Part shown: positions 1-10,019 of the stretch, one piece after another
Numbering within the stretch: position 1 is the stretch's first letter
Layout of the letters: every line of letters starts with the position of its first letter
From: Morchella semilibera
Taxonomy: Eukaryota > Ascomycota > Pezizomycetes > Pezizales > Morchellaceae
NCBI GenBank assembly: GCA_009192285.1
Contig: CM018606.1
Coordinates: forward strand, 2,160,081-2,224,080
Direction: 5' to 3'
Length of the DNA stretch: 64,000 bases
Position numbers and translations under genes: made by a program
The notes under the pieces: model-generated
What the model saw: only the letters and a program-made list of their open reading frames with translations
Database searches by the model: none
Told to the model about the DNA's origin: nothing

Positions 1-19
1 CAAAAAGGACAACCACCCC

Positions 20-791
20 CTAAATATCCACCTTCACCTTGACCTCCTTCCCCTTCAAGGCCTCCCTCCTCGCCTCCCTATTCCTGCTGACCGACTCCCT
101 CTGCGCCAGCCTCCGCTCCCACGCCGCCGCATACGGCAGCTCCTCGCGCCACCCGCCGACGGCCGTACCCGCAAAGGCCTCGTCAAGGCCCCAGTTCCAG
201 GGCACGAAGCTCAGGTCGGCGAACGAGCACCGGCCGCCCACCAGCCACTCCTCGCCGCTGCGCCGCAGCGCAAGGTCTATGACGCCCAGCACGCGGCGTA
301 TCTCCTTTGTGTAGCGCTGGATGGCGCTGGGGATCTTTGGGCCGGGGTGGTGCCTGCTGAACCAGTATGCTTGCCCCCAGTAGGGGCCTTGGCCTGTGCT
401 GTGTTAGCTTGTTGGGTGGAGAGAGGGGGGCGGGGGGAGGACCGCTCATCTGGAACATGAGCCATTGCAGGGCCTGCGCGGCGTGGTCGTCGTGCATGGC
501 GCCTGCGAAGGAGATGCGGTGGTGCGGCGTGTCGTACCGCGATACGAGGTACAGGATGATTGCGCCCGACTCCCAGATTGTGAAGTCGTTGTTGGAGTGG
601 TCGACGAGCGTGGGCATGCGGCCGTTTGGGCACAGGTCGATGTAGGGGGACTGTTTCTGGGCGCCGTCCATCCCGATGAAGATTGTGGTGTAGGGGAGGG
701 AGAGCTCGTCGAGGACGATGGCCACTTTCCACGGGTTGGGGCCCGCGATGTGGGAGTAGAGGGTTATGAAGGGGGCGGTGGTGGTGGACAT
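20..791 (-). CDS. Ure2-like glutathione S-transferase
   Basis: Conjugates glutathione to electrophiles or reduces oxidised substrates; probably cytosolic. The model has two exons (791-443 and 393-20) and gives 240 aa. The N-terminal thioredoxin-like half (about residues 1-85) starts FITLYSHIAGPNPWKV and has the WESGAI motif that binds the glutathione gamma-glutamyl group in Ure2/GstB-type enzymes. The helical C-terminal half carries SFADLSFVPWNWGLD, typical of the same group. The intron (394-442, 49 nt) restores MSGQGPYWGQAYWF, which fits the family well, but its donor GTCCTC is weak. An ATG in the same frame at 926 would add 45 non-conserved residues; 791 is preferred because the fold starts just after it. 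The exact substrate cannot be told from the sequence. Confidence 0.93.
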
Positions 792-849
792 TGTGGTAGC
801 GTGTGGTGTGTGTGTGTGGAGGAGGAGAGATGGAGCAGGAGGAGGGGGG

Positions 850-856
850 TTATATA
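850..856 (-). promoter_or_regulatory. TATA-like box upstream of the GST gene
   Basis: The minus strand reads TATATAA about 60 bp upstream of the GST start codon. This is a good match to the TATA consensus at a plausible distance for a short-leader fungal promoter. The assignment rests on position and consensus only. Confidence 0.4.
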
Positions 857-2012
857 CCCATGATGTCCCGAGACACTTCAGCTCTTGTAAGTGCGCCTTC
901 ATGAACTCGTCCCTGCCATACCTCATCCACTAGGAGCCATCCAGAAGGAGGAGACGAGCCCGCGGATTATTCCCCCGGCAGCAATCGATGCTTTGAAATC
1001 AACGCTGCCATGGTCGAGGGTTAGGGGTTAGAGCAGGAGGTCTTGGATAAGTGCATGTACATACTTGATTATAAACATGTATATACAAGCACTGACTGCC
1101 GGGGTGTTTAATCTTGAGGGCGTCTGGCAGGGGTCGGATTCGATGGTGTTGCTCGCTGCGGCTGGGAGTTGGTACCGGGAATTCGAACGGGATATATCTG
1201 TATTTGTAATGAGGGGGTGGTGTAGGTACTTGTAATTGCATATCACTCCTTGTTTTGAGGAGGAGGAAGGCGAGTGTCTGCCCGGTCTGTTGATTGTAAC
1301 TGTCATAGACGTACATGTTTATACGGGTGTGGATGATACCTACGTATACGCGCATCTACATGTCTTCTCCTCCTGAGGGATTGGATATACCAACGCACAG
1401 CGAATCACCGCCCATCACTCACTCACTCACTTGTCACTTGCCCACTGAACTCTTCATAATCGCAATCGATCATGTTCAATTCCCCCTCTCCCCCCTCTCC
1501 CCTCCCCTCCCCTATCTCTACAACTACATACCCAACCCCTCATCTACTCGAGCGCTCAAGAGAAAAAAAAAGTCTCCGAGATATCTCCGGCATACATAAT
1601 GTTTAATTGTTTACTAAACTAACTAATGTCGATCATGCCAGGGCCGGCCGGGGTTGAGGAGTGAGTGAGCGCGCGCGGTTGCGGTGTGAGTGAGGGAGTG
1701 GGTTAGGGGTGCCTGACAATGGGATTGTGGCTGAGTGTGTGTGTGTTAGACTTCCGCTTAGAGACTTCGTTTTGGTACGGCAACCTTCAACTCCTCAAGC
1801 AACCTTTTCTTCTTCGTCTTCGTCTTCTTCGTTCAACAGCTGAGAGATCACGGCGGACAGACACACAGACACACAGGCAGAGCACCAGAATAGCTCTACG
1901 GACTTGTCCTAGATCTCTGAGAGAAGGAGACAGTGAGAGAGAGAGAGTGAGAAGAGAGAGTGAGGGAATTAAGGAAAGAGGGATAGAGAGAGCACACCAG
2001 CATACTCCCCAA

Positions 2013-2050
2013 CCACCACCACCACCACCACCACCACCACCACCACCACC
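2013..2050 (+). repeat. (CCA)n microsatellite, about 12 units
   Basis: Uninterrupted CCA triplets lie 40 bp upstream of the Sds3-like start codon, in the predicted 5' leader. They follow a GA-rich purine tract (about 1928-1990). Copy number is likely polymorphic. Confidence 0.95.
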
Positions 2051-2089
2051 GCAATCGACCCCCCCTCAGGGTCCCCACACCCACCCGCC

Positions 2090-3740
2090 ATGGCTTCCCC
2101 TTCCCCTACCCCCCCCTCCCTCTCCCCCACCCCCCATCCCCACGCCCCTCAAAGCAAACGCGACAAGCGCCGCCACGCCCTCAGCGAGAAGCTCACGACG
2201 CTCACAACCTCCTTCCACAACCCGGCCAATCCCCGCGCCCGCGACGCCCACTACCGCGCCCAGCTCGCCGCCCTCACGGCCGACATACAGCTCATCACGA
2301 AATGCGACGCCTCGGGCCGCGACATGCGACCGCTGGACGACAGCAGCGACACGATCCACAGAGAGGTCGAGGAGACGCTCGCGGGGATGGGGTTCCCGGA
2401 GGGGGGCGCCGTCGGCGGCGCGGGAAGGTGGTATGGTGACTTTCTGGAAAAGGTGAACCAGGGGATGGAGGAGAGGGATGCGCAGCTGACGCTGCTGTAT
2501 GTATGTTGGCCTGGCCCCCGGGGGAGGAGTGAGAGCAAGTGTATAGCTAACAGGAACGCATCCAGAACCAATACCAGCACAAATCGCTCTCCCTCGTCGC
2601 CCACCACACCCGCAGCATCGTCCACGCCCGCGAGGAACACAAATCCCTCAGCAGCACGATCCAGCAACGGCTCATGGCCCGCCTCAAAACGCAGCTCAAG
2701 AAGCTGGCCGCCGAGAAGGAGTCAAACAGCAGCACCACTCTCTCCTCGCTCTCATCCCTCTCCACGTCCGCCTACACGGACCTGACCGAGACCAACGCGC
2801 TGCTCCTACACCCGTCCCAGTTCGGCCTCGCCCCGTCAATCGGCTCCCCCCGCCGCCTACCCACCAACAACCACGGCCACAGCAACAACAGCAACAACCC
2901 GCAACAGCAGCAGCAGACGCCCGACGACGCGCCCCGGAAGCCCCGCCGCCGCGCGGGAGAGGTCGAGGAGCTCCTCTCGTTCGGTGTCGGAATCAACTTT
3001 GACCCCCCGAGCACCTCGTCGAAGCGGAAGCGCACGACACGGACCCTCCCACCCGCGGACGAACTCTCCCTGCTATCGGCCATGTCCCGCCGCCGCCGGA
3101 GACTATTGCCACGGCGTCGTCGGTGGCAGACATGCCCGGGTCGTCGACGGCAGCGGCAGCGGCGGCGACGACGAGCGCAAGCACGGATAGTCGCCGCCGG
3201 CGCGAGGACCTCATGCGGCAGGTGTACACGCCCGTGTACAGCTTCGACAAGCTGTTCACGGAAAAGGAGCTGCAGCTCGCGGGCAACCAGGCGTCGCTTG
3301 CGACGGTGCGGTATTTCACGGAGCGGCAGCACACCAGCTACGGGGACGCCGACGACAGCGATGAAGAGGCGAGGGCGGGCGGCGCTGATGGTTCCGGCGG
3401 TGCTGGCGGCGACGACGACGAGGGCGGTGCCAGCGGTGCCGGAGGGTACCAGGGTGTTGCGACGAGGAGTCGCGAGATTGAGAACCTGGTGCTGGGCGGC
3501 GTCCCGGGTATTGGCATGACGTATGTCAATAAGGCGGGGATCGCGCCGCCGCCGCCAGGGCTCAGGAGTGAAGATGCGGAGATGGATCTGGCGGCGATGA
3601 GGAGGGGGGTGGAGGAGTGGGGGTGGGGGGCCGGTGGTGCGGGGGCTGGCGCGGGGGTGGAGGGCGCTGGGGAGAAGAGGAGCGCGGGGGTGGCGGGGAT
3701 GGGGGGCGGTGATGGGGGGAAGAAGGTTAGGAGGGGATAA
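2090..3740 (+). CDS. Sds3-like subunit of an Rpd3-type histone deacetylase complex
   Basis: Probable nuclear co-repressor scaffold of the Sds3/Dep1 family. Exon 1 is 2090-2500; exon 2 begins at 2566 after a 65-nt intron (donor GTATGT, acceptor TCCAG). The N-terminus has SKRDKRRHALSEKL followed by a helical region with HYRAQLAALTADIQLI and the PLDD motif, then a coiled coil with many Lys/Glu. Further on are LLLHPSQFGLA, a KRKR nuclear-localisation-like patch (about 3018-3029) and the conserved YTPVYSFDKLFTEKEL block near 3230-3270. The C-terminus is Gly/Ala-rich. The frame changes between about 3085 and 3105: upstream coding is in one frame, and the YSFDKLF block is one frame away. Either one base is missing in the CCGCCGCCGCC run, or there is a 146-nt intron 2984-3129 with a poor donor (GTGTCG) that would remove the KRKR patch. 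Total length is about 480-530 aa. Confidence 0.82.
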
Positions 3741-5187
3741 GAGGGGGGAAATAGTTGTAATTTAGGTAGTAGTGGGCAGAGGGATACATATATATCCTGC
3801 TGCCTGACTTTCTTTCTTCTGTCTTTTTTTTCTTTCTGTTTTTTGTCTTTTTCTCTTGCTTGCTTGCGTCCTGGACTTCTGGCCTTCTTCTTCTTCTCTT
3901 TCCGTGCGTCTTTTCTTCCTTTCTCACATCATACCGTTGCCCACCTTCTCTTGACCGCTCCACCATACCTACCGCCCTCCCCCGTGCCATCCCATCCCAT
4001 CCCATTCATTACACTACATTACATTACACTACATTACATTACTGCATCATCATCGTCATCGTCATCATGGGGCATCGATTCCTTTCCTTTCCTTTCTCTA
4101 CTCGTTCGTTGGGGGGTGTATTTATGCGTTAGAAATTAAAGGTTATGCATTAAACCGTGGGCGAGTGATTGGGTGTGATTGCTGGCGCCGTCATGGGGCG
4201 TCACTCGGTTCGGTGGGGGTGCGGGTCGGGTCGCGTCGGGGGGTGGGTGGGAGGGAGGTGGGGGTGGGGTGAGGTCTTGTTGCGCTCGTGGGGTGGGGGG
4301 TGCTTACACACATTTACATTTACCATGTACACCCCCCTACCCCGCAAGCGGCGTTTTTGCAATTCAATTGACCAGAGGACACCGGTGTAACAATGCATTC
4401 TCCTTGTTTTTTTTTTTTTTTGCGTGTACGGGGGCGGTAAATGTAGCGCGTTTTGAACACTGTCTGCAGCTAGAGCAGTATCCTTTTTTTTTTTCTTTTT
4501 TCGGAGGGGTATTATATTATCTGGAATCCCCCCTGGGTGCCCCCCCCAAGCAGATCAAATCCTCGATTGAATCCATCCAGCGCTGATCATGGGATGAAAG
4601 CAATTGCGAGTAGAATTCATGACCTGCCCCGCCATCCCCACCACTACCACCGTGCATTTTCATCCCTCTGTTCGTTCCCACTGAGCTTCTTGACTGTTTA
4701 TCTCTTCGTCCGTACTCAGGACTTGTGGCAGTCTATGGCTCACCATACAAAAACGAGAGTACAGCTAAGGACGGCTGTCGGCGGTGGGAAATTGTACAAA
4801 GAGTGATGGTGTATATACTACTTATCGTTAAGATTGTGTCCATCACCACGCCGTTTCTTCGCCAAAAAGTTGTGAAAGACGAACGGGCTGCTTAGTGTTT
4901 TGGTGTGTCGTGCTTGATAGAGATGGTGTTTTTATTTTTATCTTTTTTTTTTCTTGGTTCCTAACTTAGCTTCACGTTTCACCCGTTGCAGCAAGAGCGG
5001 ACGCAGTCGGTGTGGGGGATCTGGATACTTGTACCTACATGAGTGTGTGGGGACATTGAGATAAACGGCTCACAGGAAGCAAAGCGGGGCGGGGGTTTGG
5101 GTGTAAGAAGTAAGGGTAGGGTTTACCGAGCAAAAAACGTTGGCTGCCAGCTTCCGCGCTAAATGTGGGTTGTGGGAAGATTCCACC
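3741..5187. other. Intergenic, 3' flank of the Sds3-like gene
   Basis: No gene seen. Contains T-rich and TTTC-rich tracts (3800-3920), a short tandem array of CATTACACTA-like words (about 4006-4043), G-rich sequence (4200-4300) and poly-T runs (4405-4425, 4485-4500). Short open frames here are simple-sequence artefacts. Confidence 0.6.
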
Positions 5188-5285
5188 AGAAGGCCGGTGG
5201 CCGAGTGGATAAAACACTTGGGCTGCCGGTCCAAACACCGTGTGTTTGGCCCCGGCAACAGAAGGTCCTGGGTTCAAACCGGGGG
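5188..5285 (+). mobile_element. tRNA-like sequence, probable SINE head or tRNA relic
   Basis: Shows an A-box-like TGGCCGAGTGG and a B-box GGTTCAAACC about 75 nt apart, with a possible long variable arm as in class II tRNAs. An anticodon-like arm (TTGGG, 7-nt loop, TCCAA) and a T-arm (CCTGG, loop, CCGGG) can be drawn. The acceptor ends do not pair, so a working tRNA is unlikely. A pyrimidine-rich tail follows (about 5365-5420), as in tRNA-derived SINEs. No second copy is seen in the window, so the family assignment is tentative. Confidence 0.4.
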
Positions 5286-6163
5286 TGGAGAACGTCTCTG
5301 GGTGATTCAAACGTGATCCCAGCTGAGTCAGTTACTTTTGTCCCGCTGGTGTACTGAGGGGATGTGACCTTTTTTCTTTCTTTCCCCTCTCTCCCGCTTC
5401 CTTTTTCTTTCTTTTCTTTGTTTGGATTCCTTCCGCTCCCGGTGGTGCGGTGATGTTTAGGAAATCTGGCCATCTGCACACCACGGGCACCAAGACAGGC
5501 ACAGGAGGAGTCACAAAAGGCGGTTTTACAGTAAAGAGGTTCACGGCGTGAGGGCTAGATTTTCAGCCAAAGCTTGCAATAAGGTGCGTAACTTCCATAA
5601 GGGTAATCTCTCCATCTCTTCGACCGCAACAACGTACGCCCCTACAATAATGGTACTGGGAACTCCAAATATCCCAACAGTCATGTTACCGCAGGCGGGT
5701 CAAAGGTAAAGAGCCACCCCCAAACGTCCCTGCGCACTCGAGTCCCCGCCGGAGGAGCCCGGGAGAGAGAGGCCTGAAGAAGGTATTTGTCCAAAAGGGC
5801 CCGGGGATAAAGTACCACTCTCTCTCATTTGTACTCACGATGGTACTCCTCTTCTCACCGCAGTTGAACCTCTCCATAAGGAAAAGTACAAATGGAACGC
5901 GGCATGTATGTGCGGTTCTAGCCCGAATGTGGGCGGCTTGGTGTGATCCTTTGGAGCACAACGTTGTCTGTTCGGTTTCCCCTTCAGTAAATAAGTACTT
6001 GGTTAGCAGTAAAGGGTACTATATGTAGTAGTATCAAGTTGGAGTCTAGAGGTGGATGTATAAAGGATTATAGACGTGTAGTATAGCCACTCTGTTTTAC
6101 CCAGTGCGTACTATGTAGCTAGTGTAGCTGCGGTGTATGCACCGATGTTAAGTGATGAAGCTT

Positions 6164-6475
6164 AGGGCCCGTTCGGACAGTCTGATAATTATTGTAATAA
6201 GCAGAGGTGCTCAGGGGGATGAACAGCCTACACTCCCCAACCTCCGCTTATCCAAATAACCTGCCAAGAAAATAATTAGCTCGAGAGGTGATTATTTTTC
6301 CTCAATGACGTGACACCGAGCTTCTCAGCTGTGGCAGTCGCGACATTACGGTATACTACATGTAGTATAAGATTATCCTCAAGTTCTGCTTATTTGAATC
6401 ATCTCACCCACTCATTGATAATCGACACTTTGGAATAATCCATCAATATAATCCGTGCCGGTCCGAACGGGCCCT
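6164..6475. mobile_element. MITE with GGGCCCGTTCGGAC terminal inverted repeats (PIF/Harbinger-like)
   Basis: A perfect 15-bp inverted repeat, AGGGCCCGTTCGGAC at 6164-6178 and its complement at 6461-6475, bounds an AT-rich, non-coding interior of about 280 bp. The GGGCCCGTT-type terminus resembles PIF/Harbinger ends. The left flank is TTA and the right flank TTG, consistent with a decayed 3-bp TWA target duplication. The element has no transposase and would need one in trans. Superfamily assignment is inferred from termini only; hAT-like ends are the main alternative. Confidence 0.7.
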
Positions 6476-7801
6476 TGATGTTTTTGACGGTCCGCTACGA
6501 TTCCATATAGCAAAATGTTTCATATCAACTCTGACTGAGACCGGGATCATAGGCACTTTATGGAGTGGCTATACTTCTTATTAATACTTGCACTGCCCTT
6601 TAAGTTTAGGGACAGTAGAGAGTATTTACCAAGTGTCAAAACATTTACACTTCGCCACATTAAAAGGAGTTTGCCGAAACCGTCAATTCCATGAAGTGGG
6701 GATGTATGATACGCCCAGAGATGTTTACTATACTGTGTAGTCCATATCCTGCCAGGGTATTTTATAGTAAGCGTGAGGGGCTGTTTACCTGCAGAGTTTC
6801 TCCTATCGTACTTTCCATGTGTGGTTAATTAGGTGACTGAGAGGAACAGTCAACTTTGCCTCCCGCAACCATCACTTTCAAATCAATTATTGGAGGCCAA
6901 CCAGCAACGGGTCGCCCCACCAAAATACTTGGAAGCTGGACACAAAACTAAGGATATGGTGGATGCAGACTACAACGGGCACCAGTGAAACGCTTAGAAC
7001 ACTGAATTTCGCTAATCATTCTGCAGAAAATGTCTCTTTCTACAAAAGCTAACCATAGAAATATGCTCTGATTCGAGCTCTACTTTCCTATGGTCATAGA
7101 TTTTTTTATATCTATGATCGAGGTTAGACATGAATTAGCCACTAACCGAAACAGGTGCCTGCCGTAGCCCGCATCCACCACACAACAATCCAACTGGAAA
7201 TAATATTCAAATAATTCGACTAGGAGTAATTCAACTGGAAATACTGACATCAAGATATACAGCTGGAAATCGAAAAGCTTAGTTAGGGTATAGAGTGATT
7301 CACTGAAACAAGGAGTGGGGGGTGTAGAGAGTGGAAGGGATAGGTGGGAGCGGGAGCGGGAGAGGCCTTGAGAGGGTAGGTGGGAGTGGGAAAGGCTTTG
7401 GAGGGGCGGGAGGAGGGGGGAGGGGGAGAGGGAGGAATACATATAACTCGAGGTGGGATTCGATATCCAGAACCACAACTCGCGGTCGCGGAGTGGCTAC
7501 TACTAGTACATACATGTACTTACTTACATGTACTTAAAGCAACCTCCCTTCCAGTCACGGGATCGGTTCTTTCCATATCACTATTATGCAATTAAAGCAT
7601 CTTGACCAATAGAGGTACTTCGGTCCTGGTGATGATCGATGGACAAGCTTATGCTGCTTAGAAGACACCGGGACCGTTAGATGGTATACTTTAAAATATA
7701 CATACTTACAAGTACTCTTACATTATTTCTCTCAATGCCGTCATAAATCGGTATTGGGGGGGTACGGTACATGTATATATACATGTATATCTGGGTAAGA
7801 A

Positions 7802-7934
7802 TAGAGTGATTTGGCCAACAACCTCTGAATCTAAATATTTAGTTCTTGGCGATAGTTTTTGGTGTGAAAATCCCGCCAAGAACCCAAAATTTGAGCCCAA
7901 AATTCGAAAAACAGGGACCGGCCAAATCACTCTA
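7802..7934. mobile_element. Short MITE with TA target duplication (Tc1/mariner-like)
   Basis: TAGAGTGATTTGGCC at 7802-7816 is repeated as its exact complement at 7920-7934. If the outer TA on each side is the target duplication, the terminal repeat is 13 bp and the element about 129 bp. An inner inverted pair, GTTCTTGGCG and CGCCAAGAAC, lies within it, so the whole unit could fold into a long hairpin. TA duplication plus small size suggest a Tc1/mariner-type MITE. There is no coding capacity. Confidence 0.65.
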
Positions 7935-8798
7935 CTACTACAGTACATAGTGATAGTTTTTCGTACTGTATTCTTATAAGGGACACCCTTATAGCGAGAT
8001 CAAACCGTATATACTTACATACATCTTCTAATGTATGTATATATATGGGTACCCGTACCCAGATATCGTGGTGGGCACGAGACAAGACGGGACGAGACTT
8101 TGACAGGTCTGTATTTTTTTCCTCATTCTGGTCTTGAAACTCTCGAGACAAGGACCCACCTAGCCTTCGGACTTTGTGGTCAAGTCATGTGAGATTGATG
8201 CCAGAGAGAGCATATGCATGCAAAGTCGATTGTATACTACTACATACTAGTCTTTGCCAAACCCTAACCCTGGTTTGGAGGGCTTATAGAGTAAATGGTT
8301 TAAGACATCTATGACCAGTCTTGTTTCGTCCCGTCTTTTTGCCCCCCAAGGCCTTGTCTGGTTTTGCTAATGGTCTCGAGAGGTAACTTGTCCCGTGCCT
8401 ATTACTACCAACCCTTATACAGTCCAGTCGCCCTCATAAGGCTATAAGAGTACACGCCCTATAAGGGTACGACTCGCGTCACTTTTGTACCCTTATACCT
8501 TACTAAAGATGTAGGTACCTCAATTGAGTGCATGTATATTCAAAAATCTTGATAGACATACCCACTCCCTCTAATATTTCCTTTCACTCACGGTAATTAA
8601 AGTACTGTGCAATTTGGTAGGTTTTTCTTACCGCCCTTGGACCAGAGGCTATGACCCTAATATACGATGGACCTGAGCCAGTTAGATGAAGTGATAGAAA
8701 GCCCATGCAATTTTATTTACCTATTACGCTCTAAATACAGGAAGGGGAAAAGAAAAACCACCAACACCCATCATGAAATCTTACAAAACAGCAATTCC

Positions 8799-10019
8799 CT
8801 ACTTCGGTGTAGGATGCTTCAATTTCCAATCCTTAATGAACTCGTCCGTCCTCGCCCTCGGTACTAACATCACAGTCAATATCTGATCCACCACTGTGAC
8901 CTTACCACTACTCAGCGTCTCAAATAGCGCTACCTTCTTTCCCACCTTGATCAACCCACCCGTCGACGTCTCCATATACGCATCAACCTTCGTCGCCGGG
9001 AAATACTCTCTTTTTATATCCCACGGACACGGCTCCGCCAGCACCATGGACAGCTGCTCCGCAATCGAGCTGTTCTCCGGAAACGCCTTCACAAAGTCCG
9101 ACTGCAGACTCAGCGGATACAGAAACACCGTCGGGAAGCATAGCGTCGACTTTGGGTCCGTCGGATCCTCTAGATGCATCGTCGCATCCTCTAGCTCGGG
9201 CGGCTGCGGCGTCACCTTCACCGGCACCTTCCTGGCTAGCAGCGCCACGCGCAGCGTCTGCGCCTCCCGCAGCGCCTTCTCCTCCCGCTCCCTCCGCACC
9301 CGCTCAATCTCTGCAAGGCGGTTCTGCTTCTTCGCGATCTCGGCCTGTAGCTGCAGGAGCGCGGCGTTGTCGGGGGCGGTCTCGAGCCCCGCGCTGATGC
9401 ACTGCTGGGCCTCCGGGAGCTTCTCGAGCGCGTAAAGCGCCCTTGCACTACGGTACCAGGCCTTGGTGTTCGCGGGGGCCATCTGCAGCGCCAGCTTGCA
9501 GTCCGTGATGCACCTGCGGTAGTTCTTCAGCTCCAGGTTACACGCTGCGCGGTTGGTCAGGCAGGCCGTCTCGATCTCCGCGACGCCGCACTTAACGGCG
9601 AGCGCCTTTGTGTAGAACTCGGCGGCGTCGCGGTACTGCTTGGCCTTGAAGTTGTCGTTTCCCTGGTTGCGGAAGTTCTGCGCGACCTCGTGGGGTTCGC
9701 CCTCGTAGGCGAGGGCCTTGAGGGCTTCGAGCTCTATGTTCTCGCCCGTGCCGTCGGCGTTGGTCTCGTCGAGCTCCGTCATGAAGAGGGGCATCTTGTT
9801 CATGGTTTTGAGGAACTCTTCGGTGGTCATGTTCTTGACGCCGGCGATGGCGGGGGGGAGTTCGGGGGCCATGGCGCCGGTGCCGGAGGTGGCGGTGGAG
9901 GGGGCATGGCCGTGACGGGCGGCGGCTTGTGCGATGAGGTCGTTGAGGTCGAGACCGCCGACTTGCTCGTTGATGGCCGCGTCAACGGCTTGATCGTCTA
10001 TTTCCTCGATTATGGGCAT
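8799..10019 (-). CDS. CNS1: Cns1/TTC4-type TPR co-chaperone of Hsp90/Hsp70
   Basis: Single exon, 406 aa. Bridges Hsp90 and Hsp70 through a TPR clamp; in yeast Cns1 is essential and cytosolic. Residues of about 60-95 hold the family motif with MTTEEFLKTMNKMPLFMTEL. Three TPR repeats follow at about 115-230, recognisable from GNDNFKAKQYRDAAEFYTKAL, then LTNRAACNLELKNYRRCITDC, then AWYRSARALYALEKLPEA. A charged helix with ERVRREREEKALREAQ comes next. The C-terminal Cns1/TTC4 wheel domain (about 275-406) includes FPTVFLYPLSLQSDF. The start ATG at 10019 gives MPIIEEIDD, a plausible N-terminus. Length and domain order match the family, with no anomaly. Confidence 0.95.
   Translation of the reverse strand: MPIIEEIDDQAVDAAINEQVGGLDLNDLIAQAAARHGHAPSTATSGTGAMAPELPPAIAGVKNMTTEEFLKTMNKMPLFMTELDETNADGTGENIELEALKALAYEGEPHEVAQNFRNQGNDNFKAKQYRDAAEFYTKALAVKCGVAEIETACLTNRAACNLELKNYRRCITDCKLALQMAPANTKAWYRSARALYALEKLPEAQQCISAGLETAPDNAALLQLQAEIAKKQNRLAEIERVRREREEKALREAQTLRVALLARKVPVKVTPQPPELEDATMHLEDPTDPKSTLCFPTVFLYPLSLQSDFVKAFPENSSIAEQLSMVLAEPCPWDIKREYFPATKVDAYMETSTGGLIKVGKKVALFETLSSGKVTVVDQILTVMLVPRARTDEFIKDWKLKHPTPK

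Larger units (their letters stand above)
792..2089. other. Divergent intergenic region (GST / Sds3-like)
   Basis: No supportable gene. This is the shared upstream region of two divergently transcribed genes. It holds a C/T-rich stretch (about 1480-1520), GA-rich simple sequence (about 1928-1990) and a CCA triplet repeat just before the Sds3-like start codon. Open frames here consist of simple-sequence translation. Confidence 0.6.
5286..8798. other. Long convergent intergenic region with small repeats
   Basis: No protein gene supported between the convergent Sds3-like and Cns1 genes. The stretch holds two short inverted-repeat elements (6164-6475 and 7802-7934), an outer inverted pair (6081-6092 / 6563-6574), G-rich low-complexity sequence near 7330-7440 and several TACATGTA palindromes. 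Open frames up to 132 codons show no recognisable domain. Confidence 0.6.

Noticed and set aside
1719-2456. 245-codon plus-strand frame overlapping the Sds3-like start
   Set aside because: Out of frame with the real gene; Pro/Ser/Arg-rich because it reads the CCA repeat and the GC-rich exon.
2554-2565. Alternative acceptor adding ERIQ to the Sds3-like protein
   Set aside because: In frame, but the AG lies only about three bases after the CTAAC branch-like site; the acceptor ending at 2565 is more plausible.
8262-8275. CCCTAACCCTGG, telomere-like
   Set aside because: Only two partial CCCTAA-like units with no array, so not evidence of a telomere or interstitial telomeric tract.
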